Source of the DNA: Bacteroidetes bacterium OLB10
GTDB taxonomy: Bacteria; Bacteroidota; Bacteroidia; AKYH767-A; OLB10
Assembly (NCBI GenBank): GCA_001567275.1
Contig: LNBX01000024.1
Span: forward strand, 62,001-126,000
DNA length: 64,000 bases
Direction: 5' to 3'
Part shown: in pieces, positions 45,673 through 53,901 of the stretch
Position numbering within the stretch: the first letter of the stretch is position 1
Layout: every line of letters begins with the position of its first letter
Translations under genes and position numbers: made by a program
The notes under the pieces: model-generated
Databases searched by the model: none
What the model was told of the DNA's origin: nothing
Seen by the model: only the letters and a program-made list of their open reading frames with translations

Positions 45673-46456
45673 CAGAATTTAATAGTAAAAGTATCGGCAT
45701 CATTTCCTACCGGAAAAACATGTCTGGCATTTTCAAGCGTGTCAAAATCCAATGTGATGGTTTCAACCTGTTCCACACCTGCTTTTGTCTTGCTTATTTT
45801 TTTTCCAAACGGATCGAGAGCAACGGTATCACCTGTATAGCTTATTGCATTGCCATCTTTGCCAACACGGTTTACACCAATATAAAAAGTTTGATTTTCT
45901 ATTGCCCGTGCAGTCAGCAATTGCTTCCATGCAAAGCTGCGTTTCTCAGGCCAGTTGGCAATAACAATGGCACAGTCGTAATCACGCTGATTACGCAACC
46001 ACACAGGGAAACGCAAATCATAGCAGATAAAAGTGGCAAGGCGCCAGCCTTTGTAGAGGATGATTAGTTTTTTATCGCCTGCATGATAATAGTTTTGTTC
46101 GTCAGCCATTCTGAACAGATGACGTTTGTCGTAATGTGCATGCACACCTCCGGGAGTCATCCATATCAGCCTGTTGTAATATTTTCCTGACTCTTCTATG
46201 ATGAGGCTGCCGCAAACCACGGCATTTTTTTTCTTCAGCAGTTTTATGCATCCATTGCATGGAAGGGCCACCCATTTTTTCTGCAAGCTTTTTTTGCATT
46301 CATGCTGAATCCTGTGCTGAACATTTCGGGAAGCACAATAACATCTGTGCTGTTTGGTTTTACAGATTTCAGCAGTGCTGAAAAGTGTTTAAGATTTTTT
46401 CCGGCATTTTCCCATTGCAGTTTTGCCTGAACGGTTGTGACACGTAACGTACTCAT
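45672..46456 (-). CDS. Omega-amidase/nitrilase-family hydrolase (two apparent frameshifts)
   Basis: A YafV/Nit2-type amidase, expected to hydrolyse alpha-ketoglutaramate or related omega-amides. It is spread over three frames: MSTLRVTTVQ to NAKK; then LAEKMGGPSM to TAEEK; then NAVVCGSLIIEESG to the end. The junctions are runs of 7 (46289-46295) and 8 (46225-46232) A on the coding strand; one A fewer in each gives 260 residues, the family length. The catalytic triad is complete: Glu in VLPEMFSTGF, Lys in HYDKRH and Cys in FICYDLRFP. It sits between an aminotransferase and arfB. The pairing with the aminotransferase supports the omega-amidase role. Confidence 0.87.
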
Positions 46457-46552
46457 AGTTGGTAAAATTAGTGCACAACAAAAGTATTCAATATGATGGG
46501 ATTTCAACCCTCAGTAAAAAAGATTAAACGATGAAATGCTCTTTCAAACCGG

Positions 46553-47716
46553 TTACTTATCCGCTTTCAGCAGTTTTTCGGCAGCTTTTTCGAGCGTTTC
46601 ATTCTTTTTGGCAAAGCAAAACCTTAAAAGTTTGTGGTCGGTTTCGTTTTTGTAAAAAGCAGAAGTAGGAATGGAAGCCACTCCATATTCGCGCGTCAGA
46701 CGTTTGGCAAATTCAGTATCCTTTTCTGAACTTATTTTACTGTAATCGAGCAGTTGAAAATAAGAACCATAGCATGACAAGGGTTTAAACTTGGAACCTT
46801 TGATGAGTTTCAGAAAAAAATCCCGTTTCTCCTGATAAAATTTTTCAATACCTGAAGTGTTGTCGGGATTTTTCAGAAAATCGGTATAAGCATACTGCAC
46901 AGGAGTGTTGGCACTGAATACCATAAACTGATGTGCTTTTCTGAACTCCGTCATCAATGCTGAGGGTGCAACGCAATAACCCATTTTCCAACCTGTTGTA
47001 TGAAAAGTTTTTCCGAAGGAATAAACGATAAAACTGCGCTCTGCCAGTTTTGGAAAACGTGCCACACTCTGATGTTCGTATCCGTCAAAAATCACATGCT
47101 CATAAACTTCATCACTTAAAATAAGGATGTCGGTTTTAGAAGTAATTTTTTCGAGCATCTGCATGTCTTTGGCACTGATGATGGCACCACTCGGATTTTG
47201 TGGTGTGTTGATGATGATCATCTTGGTGCGCTGGTTGATGAGTTTTTTTACTTCATTCCAGTCAATATGAAAATCCGGCAGTTTTAATTCTGCATGAATG
47301 GGCACACCGCCTGCAAGAATTACTGCAGGCGAATAAGAGTCGTATGCAGGATCGAAAATAATCACTTCATCTTTCTCGCGTACCGTAGCTGCAATGGCAG
47401 TGTACAAAGCCTGAGTACCTCCGGCAGTTATGGTGATTTCTGTTTCAGGATTATAAACCATACTGTAGCGCTGTTGCATTTTCTCGGCAATGGCTTCGCG
47501 CAAGGGCATGATACCCGGCATAGGAGCATACTGATTCAACCCTTTTTTCATGTACTTATTTACCAGACTGATTAGGTCAGGCGAAACTTCAAAATCAGGA
47601 AACCCCTGCGAAAGATTTATGGCATTACATTCATTGGCTAATGCCGACATGACACTGAAAATACTGGTTCCGGTTTTAGGCAGCTTCGATTTAATGAATA
47701 CGTTTGGTTGTGGCAT
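46553..47716 (-). CDS. Aminotransferase, YbdL/kynurenine aminotransferase-like
   Basis: Class I PLP aminotransferase, 387 residues from ATG 47716 (MPQPNVFIKSKLPK). Motifs: INLSQGFPDFEVSP, ITAGGTQALY, INTPQNPSGAI, the Asp-x-x-Tyr pair in LSDEVYEHV and the Schiff-base lysine in SFGKTFHTTGWKMGY. The family includes E. coli YbdL (methionine aminotransferase) and glutamine transaminase K/KAT. It is upstream, on the same strand, of the omega-amidase gene, a partnership used to transaminate keto acids with glutamine and drain the ketoglutaramate. A role in kynurenine metabolism is also possible. Confidence 0.9.
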   Translation of the reverse strand: MPQPNVFIKSKLPKTGTSIFSVMSALANECNAINLSQGFPDFEVSPDLISLVNKYMKKGLNQYAPMPGIMPLREAIAEKMQQRYSMVYNPETEITITAGGTQALYTAIAATVREKDEVIIFDPAYDSYSPAVILAGGVPIHAELKLPDFHIDWNEVKKLINQRTKMIIINTPQNPSGAIISAKDMQMLEKITSKTDILILSDEVYEHVIFDGYEHQSVARFPKLAERSFIVYSFGKTFHTTGWKMGYCVAPSALMTEFRKAHQFMVFSANTPVQYAYTDFLKNPDNTSGIEKFYQEKRDFFLKLIKGSKFKPLSCYGSYFQLLDYSKISSEKDTEFAKRLTREYGVASIPTSAFYKNETDHKLLRFCFAKKNETLEKAAEKLLKADK

Positions 47717-47963
47717 AGTCTTTTTCTGAATTCTCAAAGATAAAATGATATTGTTTAATCTCTATGACATTTCTGCCTTTAAAAAGTTTTTGAAGTGTAT
47801 GTATCTGATTCTAACAACTATGATTTTTTAACACTGATTTTTTTTCGAAAAGTTTTTATTCCAATGTTGAAATCAGTCAAGCTGAAATTTTTTTTAAAAT
47901 CATGCAGCAGCTTGATGGCAGTTAAGAAAAATAGTTTTTCTTTGTATTTAAATCCCCGATACG

Positions 47964-48230
47964 ATGAAAAGTAATACATTATATGTAGTGCTGATGCTTA
48001 TTTCGCTGGTGTTGCTCATTATGGATATTTATGACGGAGCACTGAGCAAAATCCTGCTTTCAGGATTGTTTTTTGTATCGTTTTTGTTTTTCTGGATTGC
48101 CACATTAATAAACAGTGCAACAGGTTTGCGCAAAGTGGCACGCATCATTTTAATTATTGCTTTGCTGTTGCTGGCTTACCGGCTTATTCAGTACTTCAAT
48201 ATCCGTGTAGGAACAACTGCTGCAGGATAA
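47964..48230 (+). CDS. Small membrane protein of unknown function
   Basis: An 88-residue protein with three closely spaced hydrophobic helices (TLYVVLMLISLVLLIMD, ILLSGLFFVSFLFFWIATLI, ARIILIIALLLLAYRLI) and short polar loops. I do not recognise the family. It is flanked by divergent and convergent genes and appears monocistronic; a region of 226 bases without a gene lies upstream. Confidence 0.5.
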   Translation: MKSNTLYVVLMLISLVLLIMDIYDGALSKILLSGLFFVSFLFFWIATLINSATGLRKVARIILIIALLLLAYRLIQYFNIRVGTTAAG

Positions 48231-48267
48231 ACACATTCCTGTTTCAGCACCTGTTTAAACTGAATAA

Positions 48268-48447
48268 TTATTTATTCCACAATCCGGTTTTGCGCAAATG
48301 ATTTTCCAGCACTTCAATTTGTGAACTTCCGGTTACTCCCAGCAAATCTTTTATCTCACTTACTTTAAGTTTCCATTCTTTGGCAAGCCACATTAAATCT
48401 TTTTTGCTGAATGGATTGATGGTTTTCTTTTTACTCACTCCGGTCAT
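48268..48447 (-). CDS. Small DUF3606-like protein
   Basis: A 59-residue basic protein, starting MTGVSKKKTINPFSKKDLMW and ending HLRKTGLWNK. The core DLMWLAKEWKLKVSEIKDLL, followed by GVTGSSQIEVLENHL, resembles DUF3606 (helix, then [VI]-x-x-[WF]-[TA]-K, then a short helical motif). It is short but codon-like and conserved in pattern. Its role is unknown. It is convergent with the small membrane protein gene, 37 bases apart. Confidence 0.55.
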   Translation of the reverse strand: MTGVSKKKTINPFSKKDLMWLAKEWKLKVSEIKDLLGVTGSSQIEVLENHLRKTGLWNK

Positions 48448-48558
48448 ATTTCTTTTTTCGGTTTTGTCAGGTTAAACTGAAAAAATTATGCCAGGGTTAC
48501 AATATTTGTTGCATGTAACTAAAGACAGGATGAACAAATTTTACGGGTGACAGTTTTG

Positions 48559-49347
48559 TCATTCGGTTTTTGCATCATCAGACGGGGCGCTGCTGCTGAT
48601 GATTTCACCAAGTTGTGTTTCTTCTCCGTTGAAATTTTTTATCAGAATACGATAGTAATTTTTGGATTGGTTTTCCGTTCGGTCTATAAAACTATAAGGC
48701 GAAATCATATTGTTTCTTTGGGCTTTTACGAGTCCTGCCTGACTGAAATCGGTGCCGTTGGCTGAATGTTGCACAATAAAATAATTAATCTGATCGGTGG
48801 TCTTACTCTTCCAACTTACCTTGCAAACGTGTTCCAGTTGCACGGCTCTCACTTCAGGATCATCATCTTTGGATATGGCGGTAATATGAATGGCTCCGTC
48901 ATTCAGACGCCATGCACGGTCTGCCCCCAGCGATTTGAAAACAATATTTACTTTAAGTACTGGTGATTTTTCATTGTCAAATTCAAGTGAGAAATTTTTG
49001 CCTGCATCAAATTCATTTCCTTTGATAACAAAAGCTTTGGCAATGGCTTCGTTTTTCATGATATAAATGATTGCCTGATCGGAAGAATTGAGTTTTCCCT
49101 CTGACGAAAGTGTAACATCTACACGGTATTTGTAATTTCCTTTTTCGTTGCAAAGCCAGTTGCCCGAACTGAAAATGGAAGAGTCGTTGCGCACTTCCCA
49201 GAATCCGGCTAAAATTTTTCCTCCCGAAATTTTATAACTGTCACTCTTCTTCCAGTTAAGGGTATAAAGCACTTTATCTTCAGCTGAAACCTGAAATTGT
49301 GATACAACAAATGCAAGCAGCAAAAAAATCTTAAAAGTTCTGATCAT
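48559..49347 (-). CDS. Secreted protein with C-terminal fibronectin-like region
   Basis: A 262-residue exported protein: signal peptide MIRTFKIFLLLAFVVSQFQVSA, then a beta-rich domain of about 130 residues (LYTLNWKKSDSYKISGGKIL). A region resembling an FN3-type fold follows (VSWKSKTTDQINYFIVQHSA, then SKNYYRILIKNFNGEETQLG). It lacks a T9SS YPNP-type ending, so it is probably periplasmic or a truncated surface protein. I do not recognise the family. It is divergent from hemW, 70 bases apart. Confidence 0.55.
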   Translation of the reverse strand: MIRTFKIFLLLAFVVSQFQVSAEDKVLYTLNWKKSDSYKISGGKILAGFWEVRNDSSIFSSGNWLCNEKGNYKYRVDVTLSSEGKLNSSDQAIIYIMKNEAIAKAFVIKGNEFDAGKNFSLEFDNEKSPVLKVNIVFKSLGADRAWRLNDGAIHITAISKDDDPEVRAVQLEHVCKVSWKSKTTDQINYFIVQHSANGTDFSQAGLVKAQRNNMISPYSFIDRTENQSKNYYRILIKNFNGEETQLGEIISSSAPSDDAKTE

Positions 49348-49417
49348 CTGAAAAGGTTTAATGCAAATATTAAATTTAACCCTTTATCCTTTATCATACC
49401 TTTGTCATTCTTTTCAA

Positions 49418-50539
49418 ATGGCAGGTGTTTATATCCATATTCCGTTTTGTCACAAGGCATGCACTTACTGCGATTTTCATTTTTCAACTTCACTGAAAAA
49501 TAAAAATGCATTTGTTGAAGCGTTATTGCGCGAAATGGAGTTGCGTAAAAATTTTGTGGACGAACCTGTTACCACCATTTATTTTGGAGGAGGCACACCC
49601 TCTGTTTTGCAGGCTGAAGAAATCAGTCGCATTACAGAAAAATTAACCGAAACTTTTAAAGTGATTCCGCAGGAAGTAACTCTGGAAGCAAATCCCGAAG
49701 ACCTCACCGAAGATTATCTGCATTCGCTGCGCAGCACAATGGTGAACAGGCTGAGCATAGGCATTCAGTCGTTCCGCAACGAGAGGTTGCAATGGATGAA
49801 CCGCAACCACACAGCAAAACAATCGCTGCAGGCTGTGCAGTGTGCAAAAGAATCAGGTTTTGATGTCAGTATTGATTTGATTTTTGCATTGCCTGCAATG
49901 ACCATGCAGGAGTGGCAGCAACAGCTGATGCAGGCTGATGCACTCCGTGTACCACATATTTCGGCCTACAGTCTCACGTTAGAATCCAAAACTGCTTATG
50001 CTTTTCAGGTGAAGAAGAAACAAGTGCAGGAGCTGAATGATCATGATGCAGAGATGCAGTTTCTTGCAGCACACGATTTTTTTACAGAAAAGGGATATGT
50101 GCATTACGAGATTTCAAATTATTCACTGCCCGGAAAACAGGCCAAACATAACAGCAGCTACTGGAACCGCACACCTTATCTCGGTTTAGGCCCATCGGCT
50201 CACAGCTTTGAAAAGAACATGCGTTGCTGGAATGTGGCCAACAACAACAGCTATATTCAGTATATTTCTGATGGTGTATTGCCATTGTCGTGCGAAGAGC
50301 TGCAACTGAAAGATGAATTGAACGAAACCATGATGACGGCACTGCGGACAGCAGAAGGTTTGAATATTGAAACGCTGGAAAATATAATGACTCCTGAAAT
50401 GTACCGGCATTTTATGAAAGAAATTGCATTGCAGGAAAAGCGAGGATGGATAGAAAGAAAAAACGCTGTTATATTTATCCCCATCAAACACTGGTATAAA
50501 GCTGACCGCATTATCAGCGAATTTTTTATCACTACATAA
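49418..50539 (+). CDS. hemW: HemW-type radical SAM protein
   Basis: Radical SAM protein of the HemN/HemW group, 373 residues; HemW is thought to deliver heme rather than oxidise coproporphyrinogen. The start ATG 49418 gives MAGVYIHIPFCHKACTYCDF with the cluster-binding CxxxCxxC at C11, C15 and C18. The family tracts TIYFGGGTPSVL, LSIGIQSF, VSIDLIFALP and YEISNYSLPG are present. The Cys after the CxxC that distinguishes HemN from HemW is absent. The cyclase-family gene follows 9 bases later. Confidence 0.87.
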   Translation: MAGVYIHIPFCHKACTYCDFHFSTSLKNKNAFVEALLREMELRKNFVDEPVTTIYFGGGTPSVLQAEEISRITEKLTETFKVIPQEVTLEANPEDLTEDYLHSLRSTMVNRLSIGIQSFRNERLQWMNRNHTAKQSLQAVQCAKESGFDVSIDLIFALPAMTMQEWQQQLMQADALRVPHISAYSLTLESKTAYAFQVKKKQVQELNDHDAEMQFLAAHDFFTEKGYVHYEISNYSLPGKQAKHNSSYWNRTPYLGLGPSAHSFEKNMRCWNVANNNSYIQYISDGVLPLSCEELQLKDELNETMMTALRTAEGLNIETLENIMTPEMYRHFMKEIALQEKRGWIERKNAVIFIPIKHWYKADRIISEFFITT

Positions 50540-50548
50540 AACAAAAAA

Positions 50549-51301
50549 ATGATGCATGCCGAGTTAACCATCAACCAAAAAACTTACAGAGCCAATCTGA
50601 GCAAACCGCTTGACATTTCCATTCCGCTGCGGGCAGGAATAAATAATGTAATTGCATGGTATGCTCCTCCCGTTGAAATTTCGCCTGTGCGCATGGATAG
50701 CTGGGTAGGCGAAGTAGCACAGGGTGGTTCCGTAAATTTCAGAAATATTTTTTTTAATCCACATGCTCACGGTACACATACCGAATGTGTGGGACACATC
50801 ACCGAAGAATGGATTTCGCTCAACCAACATTTAAAACAGTTTTTCTTTACTGCAAAACTTATTACCCTGCAACCTGAAAAAATAAATGGCGACAGTGTAA
50901 TAACCCTGAAACAACTAACTGCATGCAATACCGAAGGAGTGGAGGCATTCATCATCCGCACGGTTCCAAATACTTCTTCAAAACTTACGGCACATTATTC
51001 CAATACCAATCCGCCCTATCTGCATCATGAGGCTGCAGCATGGATGGTAAAACAGAATATCAAACACCTGCTGCTCGACCTGCCTTCCGTTGACAGAGAG
51101 CAGGATGGCGGGCAACTGCTTGCCCACAATGCTTTTTGGAATACGGCAAACAGCATACGCTACGATGCAACCATTACCGAATTAATTTTTGTGCCTGACG
51201 AAATCAAAGACGGATTATACCTGCTTAATCTGCAAATTACTGCATTGGAGAATGATGCAAGTCCTTCCAAACCGGTGTTGTTTGAGCTGACAGAACAATA
51301 G
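50549..51301 (+). CDS. Cyclase-family hydrolase (KynB-like fold)
   Basis: A 250-residue protein of the metal-dependent cyclase/kynurenine formamidase superfamily, recognised by GTHTECVGHI near residue 75-84. The usual motif is HxGTHxDxxxH. Here the first His is displaced (AHGTH) and Asp is replaced by Glu, so this is a divergent subgroup. LLLDLPSVDREQDGGQLLAH later in the sequence fits the substrate-pocket strand. With kynU and kmo in the same genome neighbourhood, formylkynurenine hydrolysis is an attractive guess, but the gene is 18 kb away and next to hemW. Its last bases lead directly into a decayed T9SS gene copy. Confidence 0.72.
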   Translation: MMHAELTINQKTYRANLSKPLDISIPLRAGINNVIAWYAPPVEISPVRMDSWVGEVAQGGSVNFRNIFFNPHAHGTHTECVGHITEEWISLNQHLKQFFFTAKLITLQPEKINGDSVITLKQLTACNTEGVEAFIIRTVPNTSSKLTAHYSNTNPPYLHHEAAAWMVKQNIKHLLLDLPSVDREQDGGQLLAHNAFWNTANSIRYDATITELIFVPDEIKDGLYLLNLQITALENDASPSKPVLFELTEQ

Positions 51302-51311
51302 TTTGATCTTC

Positions 51312-51806
51312 ATTTGTTGGTGTTGTGCTGCATGCATCTCAGGTGGCAGGCCAGCCCGGCATACAATGGCAAAAATGTTATGGAAGCGGTTATGGTGAAT
51401 GGGTACATGATTTGAAGCTGATAATGGATTTATAGGAACATGCACTACGTATTCTAATGATGGAGATATAAGCGGCAATCATTATGTGGCTCCTACATTA
51501 ACTATGGATTGTTGGGTGGTAAAATTAGGAGCAGACACCATCCTTTCGGTAAAAGAAAATCTGACAACGGCATGTGATATTACACTATATCCCAATCCGT
51601 CACACAATTATGTGGTAATAAAGCTATCGTCCGGAATATCAGAAGGCGAATTAAGAATTACAGACCTTATGGGCAAGCAGTTATATTATGAACAGTTTAC
51701 AGATAAAAAGGAATGGGTAATCTATCCTCAACTGTCACGTGGCATGTATCTGGTAGAACTGGATGGAACAGATACAAGAATAACCCGAAAGTTAATGGTG
51801 CAGTAA
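51312..51806 (+). pseudogene. Decayed copy of the T9SS propeller protein gene
   Basis: Two pieces of the gene at 53898-55526 are joined here. 51312-51421 matches the region from the signal peptide to the first repeat (53936-54045), with about four differences. 51418-51806 matches the last repeat and T9SS sorting domain (55138-55526). The pieces meet at a CTGA that is present at both parental sites; the missing 1,096 bases are not a multiple of three, so the frame is broken. The native start is gone: the homology begins 11 bases after the cyclase gene stop. An open frame of 106 codons remains from 51486, but it is only the sorting domain. Confidence 0.85.
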
Positions 51807-51826
51807 AGTAAGTTATAAATTAATTT

Positions 51827-51866
51827 AAAATCGGGTAGGAGCCATTTCTTACCCGATTTTGTTTTG
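51827..51866 (+). terminator. Rho-independent terminator after the decayed T9SS copy
   Basis: An 11-base-pair stem AAAATCGGGTA/TACCCGATTTT (51827-51837 and 51850-51860) with a 12-base loop and a GTTTTG tail. It is duplicated at 55547-55586 together with the gene end. Confidence 0.75.
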
Positions 51867-52290
51867 CAAAGAAAAAATCAGAAGAGGAGCACTGCTACAT
51901 TTTATCTTTTATAAACTTTGTAGCTCCGGCAATGAATTTTGTTATTAAAAAAATTTTATTACTATTGTGGTGATATTTGATTTTGTCATGAAACACATAC
52001 TCCAAAACAAAATATCGTCAGCAGACAGCAGACAGCAGACAGCAGACAGCAGACAGCAGACAGCAGACAGCACTAATTAGGCTACCAAAGTTAATTAAAT
52101 TTATTTTATTTTATAGAAATAGGATTCCTGTTTTTTCAAAACTTTTTAAGAAAGTAAAAGCCAATAAAAAAGAAAAGTATTCAAATCCATATATAAATCA
52201 TTGGTTATTAAAAGAAGTCTTCCTCTAAAATATTATGGAGGAAGCTGAAAATCCAGAAAAGAGTAAGCATTATTTTAATCTATCGTAATT
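51867..52290. other. AT-rich intergenic region with a heptanucleotide repeat
   Basis: Between the decayed copy and the next T9SS gene are 424 bases with no credible gene. It holds the seven-copy GCAGACA repeat (52021-52069), otherwise AT-rich unique sequence. I see no clear -33/-7 promoter pair here. Confidence 0.6.
52021..52069. repeat. Heptanucleotide tandem repeat (GCAGACA)7
   Basis: Seven perfect tandem copies of GCAGACA, followed by a truncated copy (GCA). It is intergenic, 221 bases upstream of a T9SS-secreted protein gene. A perfect heptamer array is prone to copy-number change by replication slippage. Confidence 0.95.
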
Positions 52291-53901
52291 ATGAAAAAGT
52301 TAAATTTTATTACTCTAAAACCAGTGGTATTAATTTTACTCATTGGATTAACTCAAATACAATTGAGTAATGCACAAGCATTTTTTAATGCCTCTCAGTT
52401 GGATTTAAGTTCAAGCTGTAATTCAGTAGGAATTACTGTTACGAATAATGATTATGTTGAAGAACAAGTGTCGAGTATGAAACGTAGTGTAATTGTATAT
52501 GACGGAAGCAGACCTGGATTGTATTGGGATGATGGAATGGGGCATAAAGGACACACGCTTTTAGGAGCATTAATTCCTAATTGTAAAGTAGTAAACCCAG
52601 ATGTAAGCCTCAGTTCTGATGGTAAATGGGCAATTGCAGTTTATCAGAATGTAAATAATGGCTATATAACGGCAGAAGTATTTCAATGGATTTCAAATAT
52701 GTTTTCGTCCAGTTATGATATTAAAATATATTTTGGAGGAGTGAACGCAAAAATTGACTTGTGCAGAAACGGTGGGCCTTCTAATGATGAGTGGATGATG
52801 GTCTGGAATAAAGATGATAATTTGGCAGTGTTTACTACTGCAGGATACATGAATAGTTTTGTGCCATTTTTTGACCCAACGCATAATGTAATGTTGCAAG
52901 GCAATGGAACAAGTATTTATTCAGCACCTGATGTAAGTATTTTAATCGATAGCGTTTATTATACTTATAACGAATTTGATGGAACAAACAATTATTTGGT
53001 TGTCGAATCGCAACCATGGTCAACAATAAAATCGGGCTCAAAAATCACACCGACAATTTATGATCTTAAGTATTCAAATTCAGATTATTCGTATGAGTAT
53101 CCACGAATTTCCTCTTTTGACTCAGTGTATTATGGATATTACGATTGGGCAGTTGTGGCACAAACTTTGAATGATTCTTCAGGAGGAACAGAGATTCATG
53201 GATTTGTAAAACACTGGGGTAATCCTGTCAACTCGGCTCCTTTTGTATATAACAATGGTTCTTTAGCTCTCGGCACACCCAATGATATTACCAGATTTCA
53301 AAACGATTATCCAGTAGTAAGCTATGTTGGAGATTATATTTTTATTCTATGGCATGTTGACCCTTCAGGCTATTCGGTAACAATTCCCGACAGACAGGAT
53401 ATAATCGGTGTTCGAATGATGATGGATGGATATTCATTTTCATATCAATCTGAATATTACTTTATAGTAAGTAAGTCAACAGGAGGAAATCAACTTGCTC
53501 CATCTATATCTGGAAGATTTGCTGAGAACAAATATCTTGCGGCATTTTATAACGATAATACAGGCGCACCCAATGGAAAAGATGTTTATTATAAATCAAA
53601 GCTATACAATACACCATTTAATAGCCTGTTTAGGTTAGGTTCAGTAAATCAAAATTCTGAATTTACTGTTTCTCCCAACCCGTTTATAAATGAAATAAAC
53701 ATTGAATTGCCTGATGGGGAAAACTCGACAAATACCATTACGATAACCGATGCACAGGGCCAACAGCTATTTAAATGTGCAAATATTAAACAATCTACCT
53801 ATATTTGGAAACCGGAGAAAGAATTGGCTCCGGGTTTATATTATATAAATATCACAAATCAGAGTGGTAAAAGTATTACACAAAAAATAACAAGGTTATG
53901 A
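52291..53901 (+). CDS. T9SS-secreted surface protein of unknown function
   Basis: A 536-residue exported protein: signal peptide (MKKLNFITLKPVVLILLIGL), a beta-rich body of about 430 residues with GKWAIAVYQN-, DEWMMVWNKD- and DYAWAVVAQ-like strands that suggest a propeller or solenoid, and a T9SS type A sorting domain (SPNPFINEINIELPDGENS to QKITRL). Its base composition is more AT-rich than the flanking gene copies. It sits between the decayed and intact copies of the propeller gene and overlaps the latter's start by 4 bases (ATGA). No family is recognised. Confidence 0.75.
   Translation: MKKLNFITLKPVVLILLIGLTQIQLSNAQAFFNASQLDLSSSCNSVGITVTNNDYVEEQVSSMKRSVIVYDGSRPGLYWDDGMGHKGHTLLGALIPNCKVVNPDVSLSSDGKWAIAVYQNVNNGYITAEVFQWISNMFSSSYDIKIYFGGVNAKIDLCRNGGPSNDEWMMVWNKDDNLAVFTTAGYMNSFVPFFDPTHNVMLQGNGTSIYSAPDVSILIDSVYYTYNEFDGTNNYLVVESQPWSTIKSGSKITPTIYDLKYSNSDYSYEYPRISSFDSVYYGYYDWAVVAQTLNDSSGGTEIHGFVKHWGNPVNSAPFVYNNGSLALGTPNDITRFQNDYPVVSYVGDYIFILWHVDPSGYSVTIPDRQDIIGVRMMMDGYSFSYQSEYYFIVSKSTGGNQLAPSISGRFAENKYLAAFYNDNTGAPNGKDVYYKSKLYNTPFNSLFRLGSVNQNSEFTVSPNPFINEINIELPDGENSTNTITITDAQGQQLFKCANIKQSTYIWKPEKELAPGLYYINITNQSGKSITQKITRL

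Noticed and set aside
47738..47963. Small gene in the 226-base gap
   Set aside because: AT-rich with no start-stop pair of credible length; only a weak palindrome near 47932.
51486..51806. A 106-residue protein as a real gene
   Set aside because: It is the sorting domain of the duplicated T9SS gene, without signal peptide or native start.
52021..52069. CRISPR-like repeats
   Set aside because: Direct heptamers without spacers; it is a simple tandem repeat.
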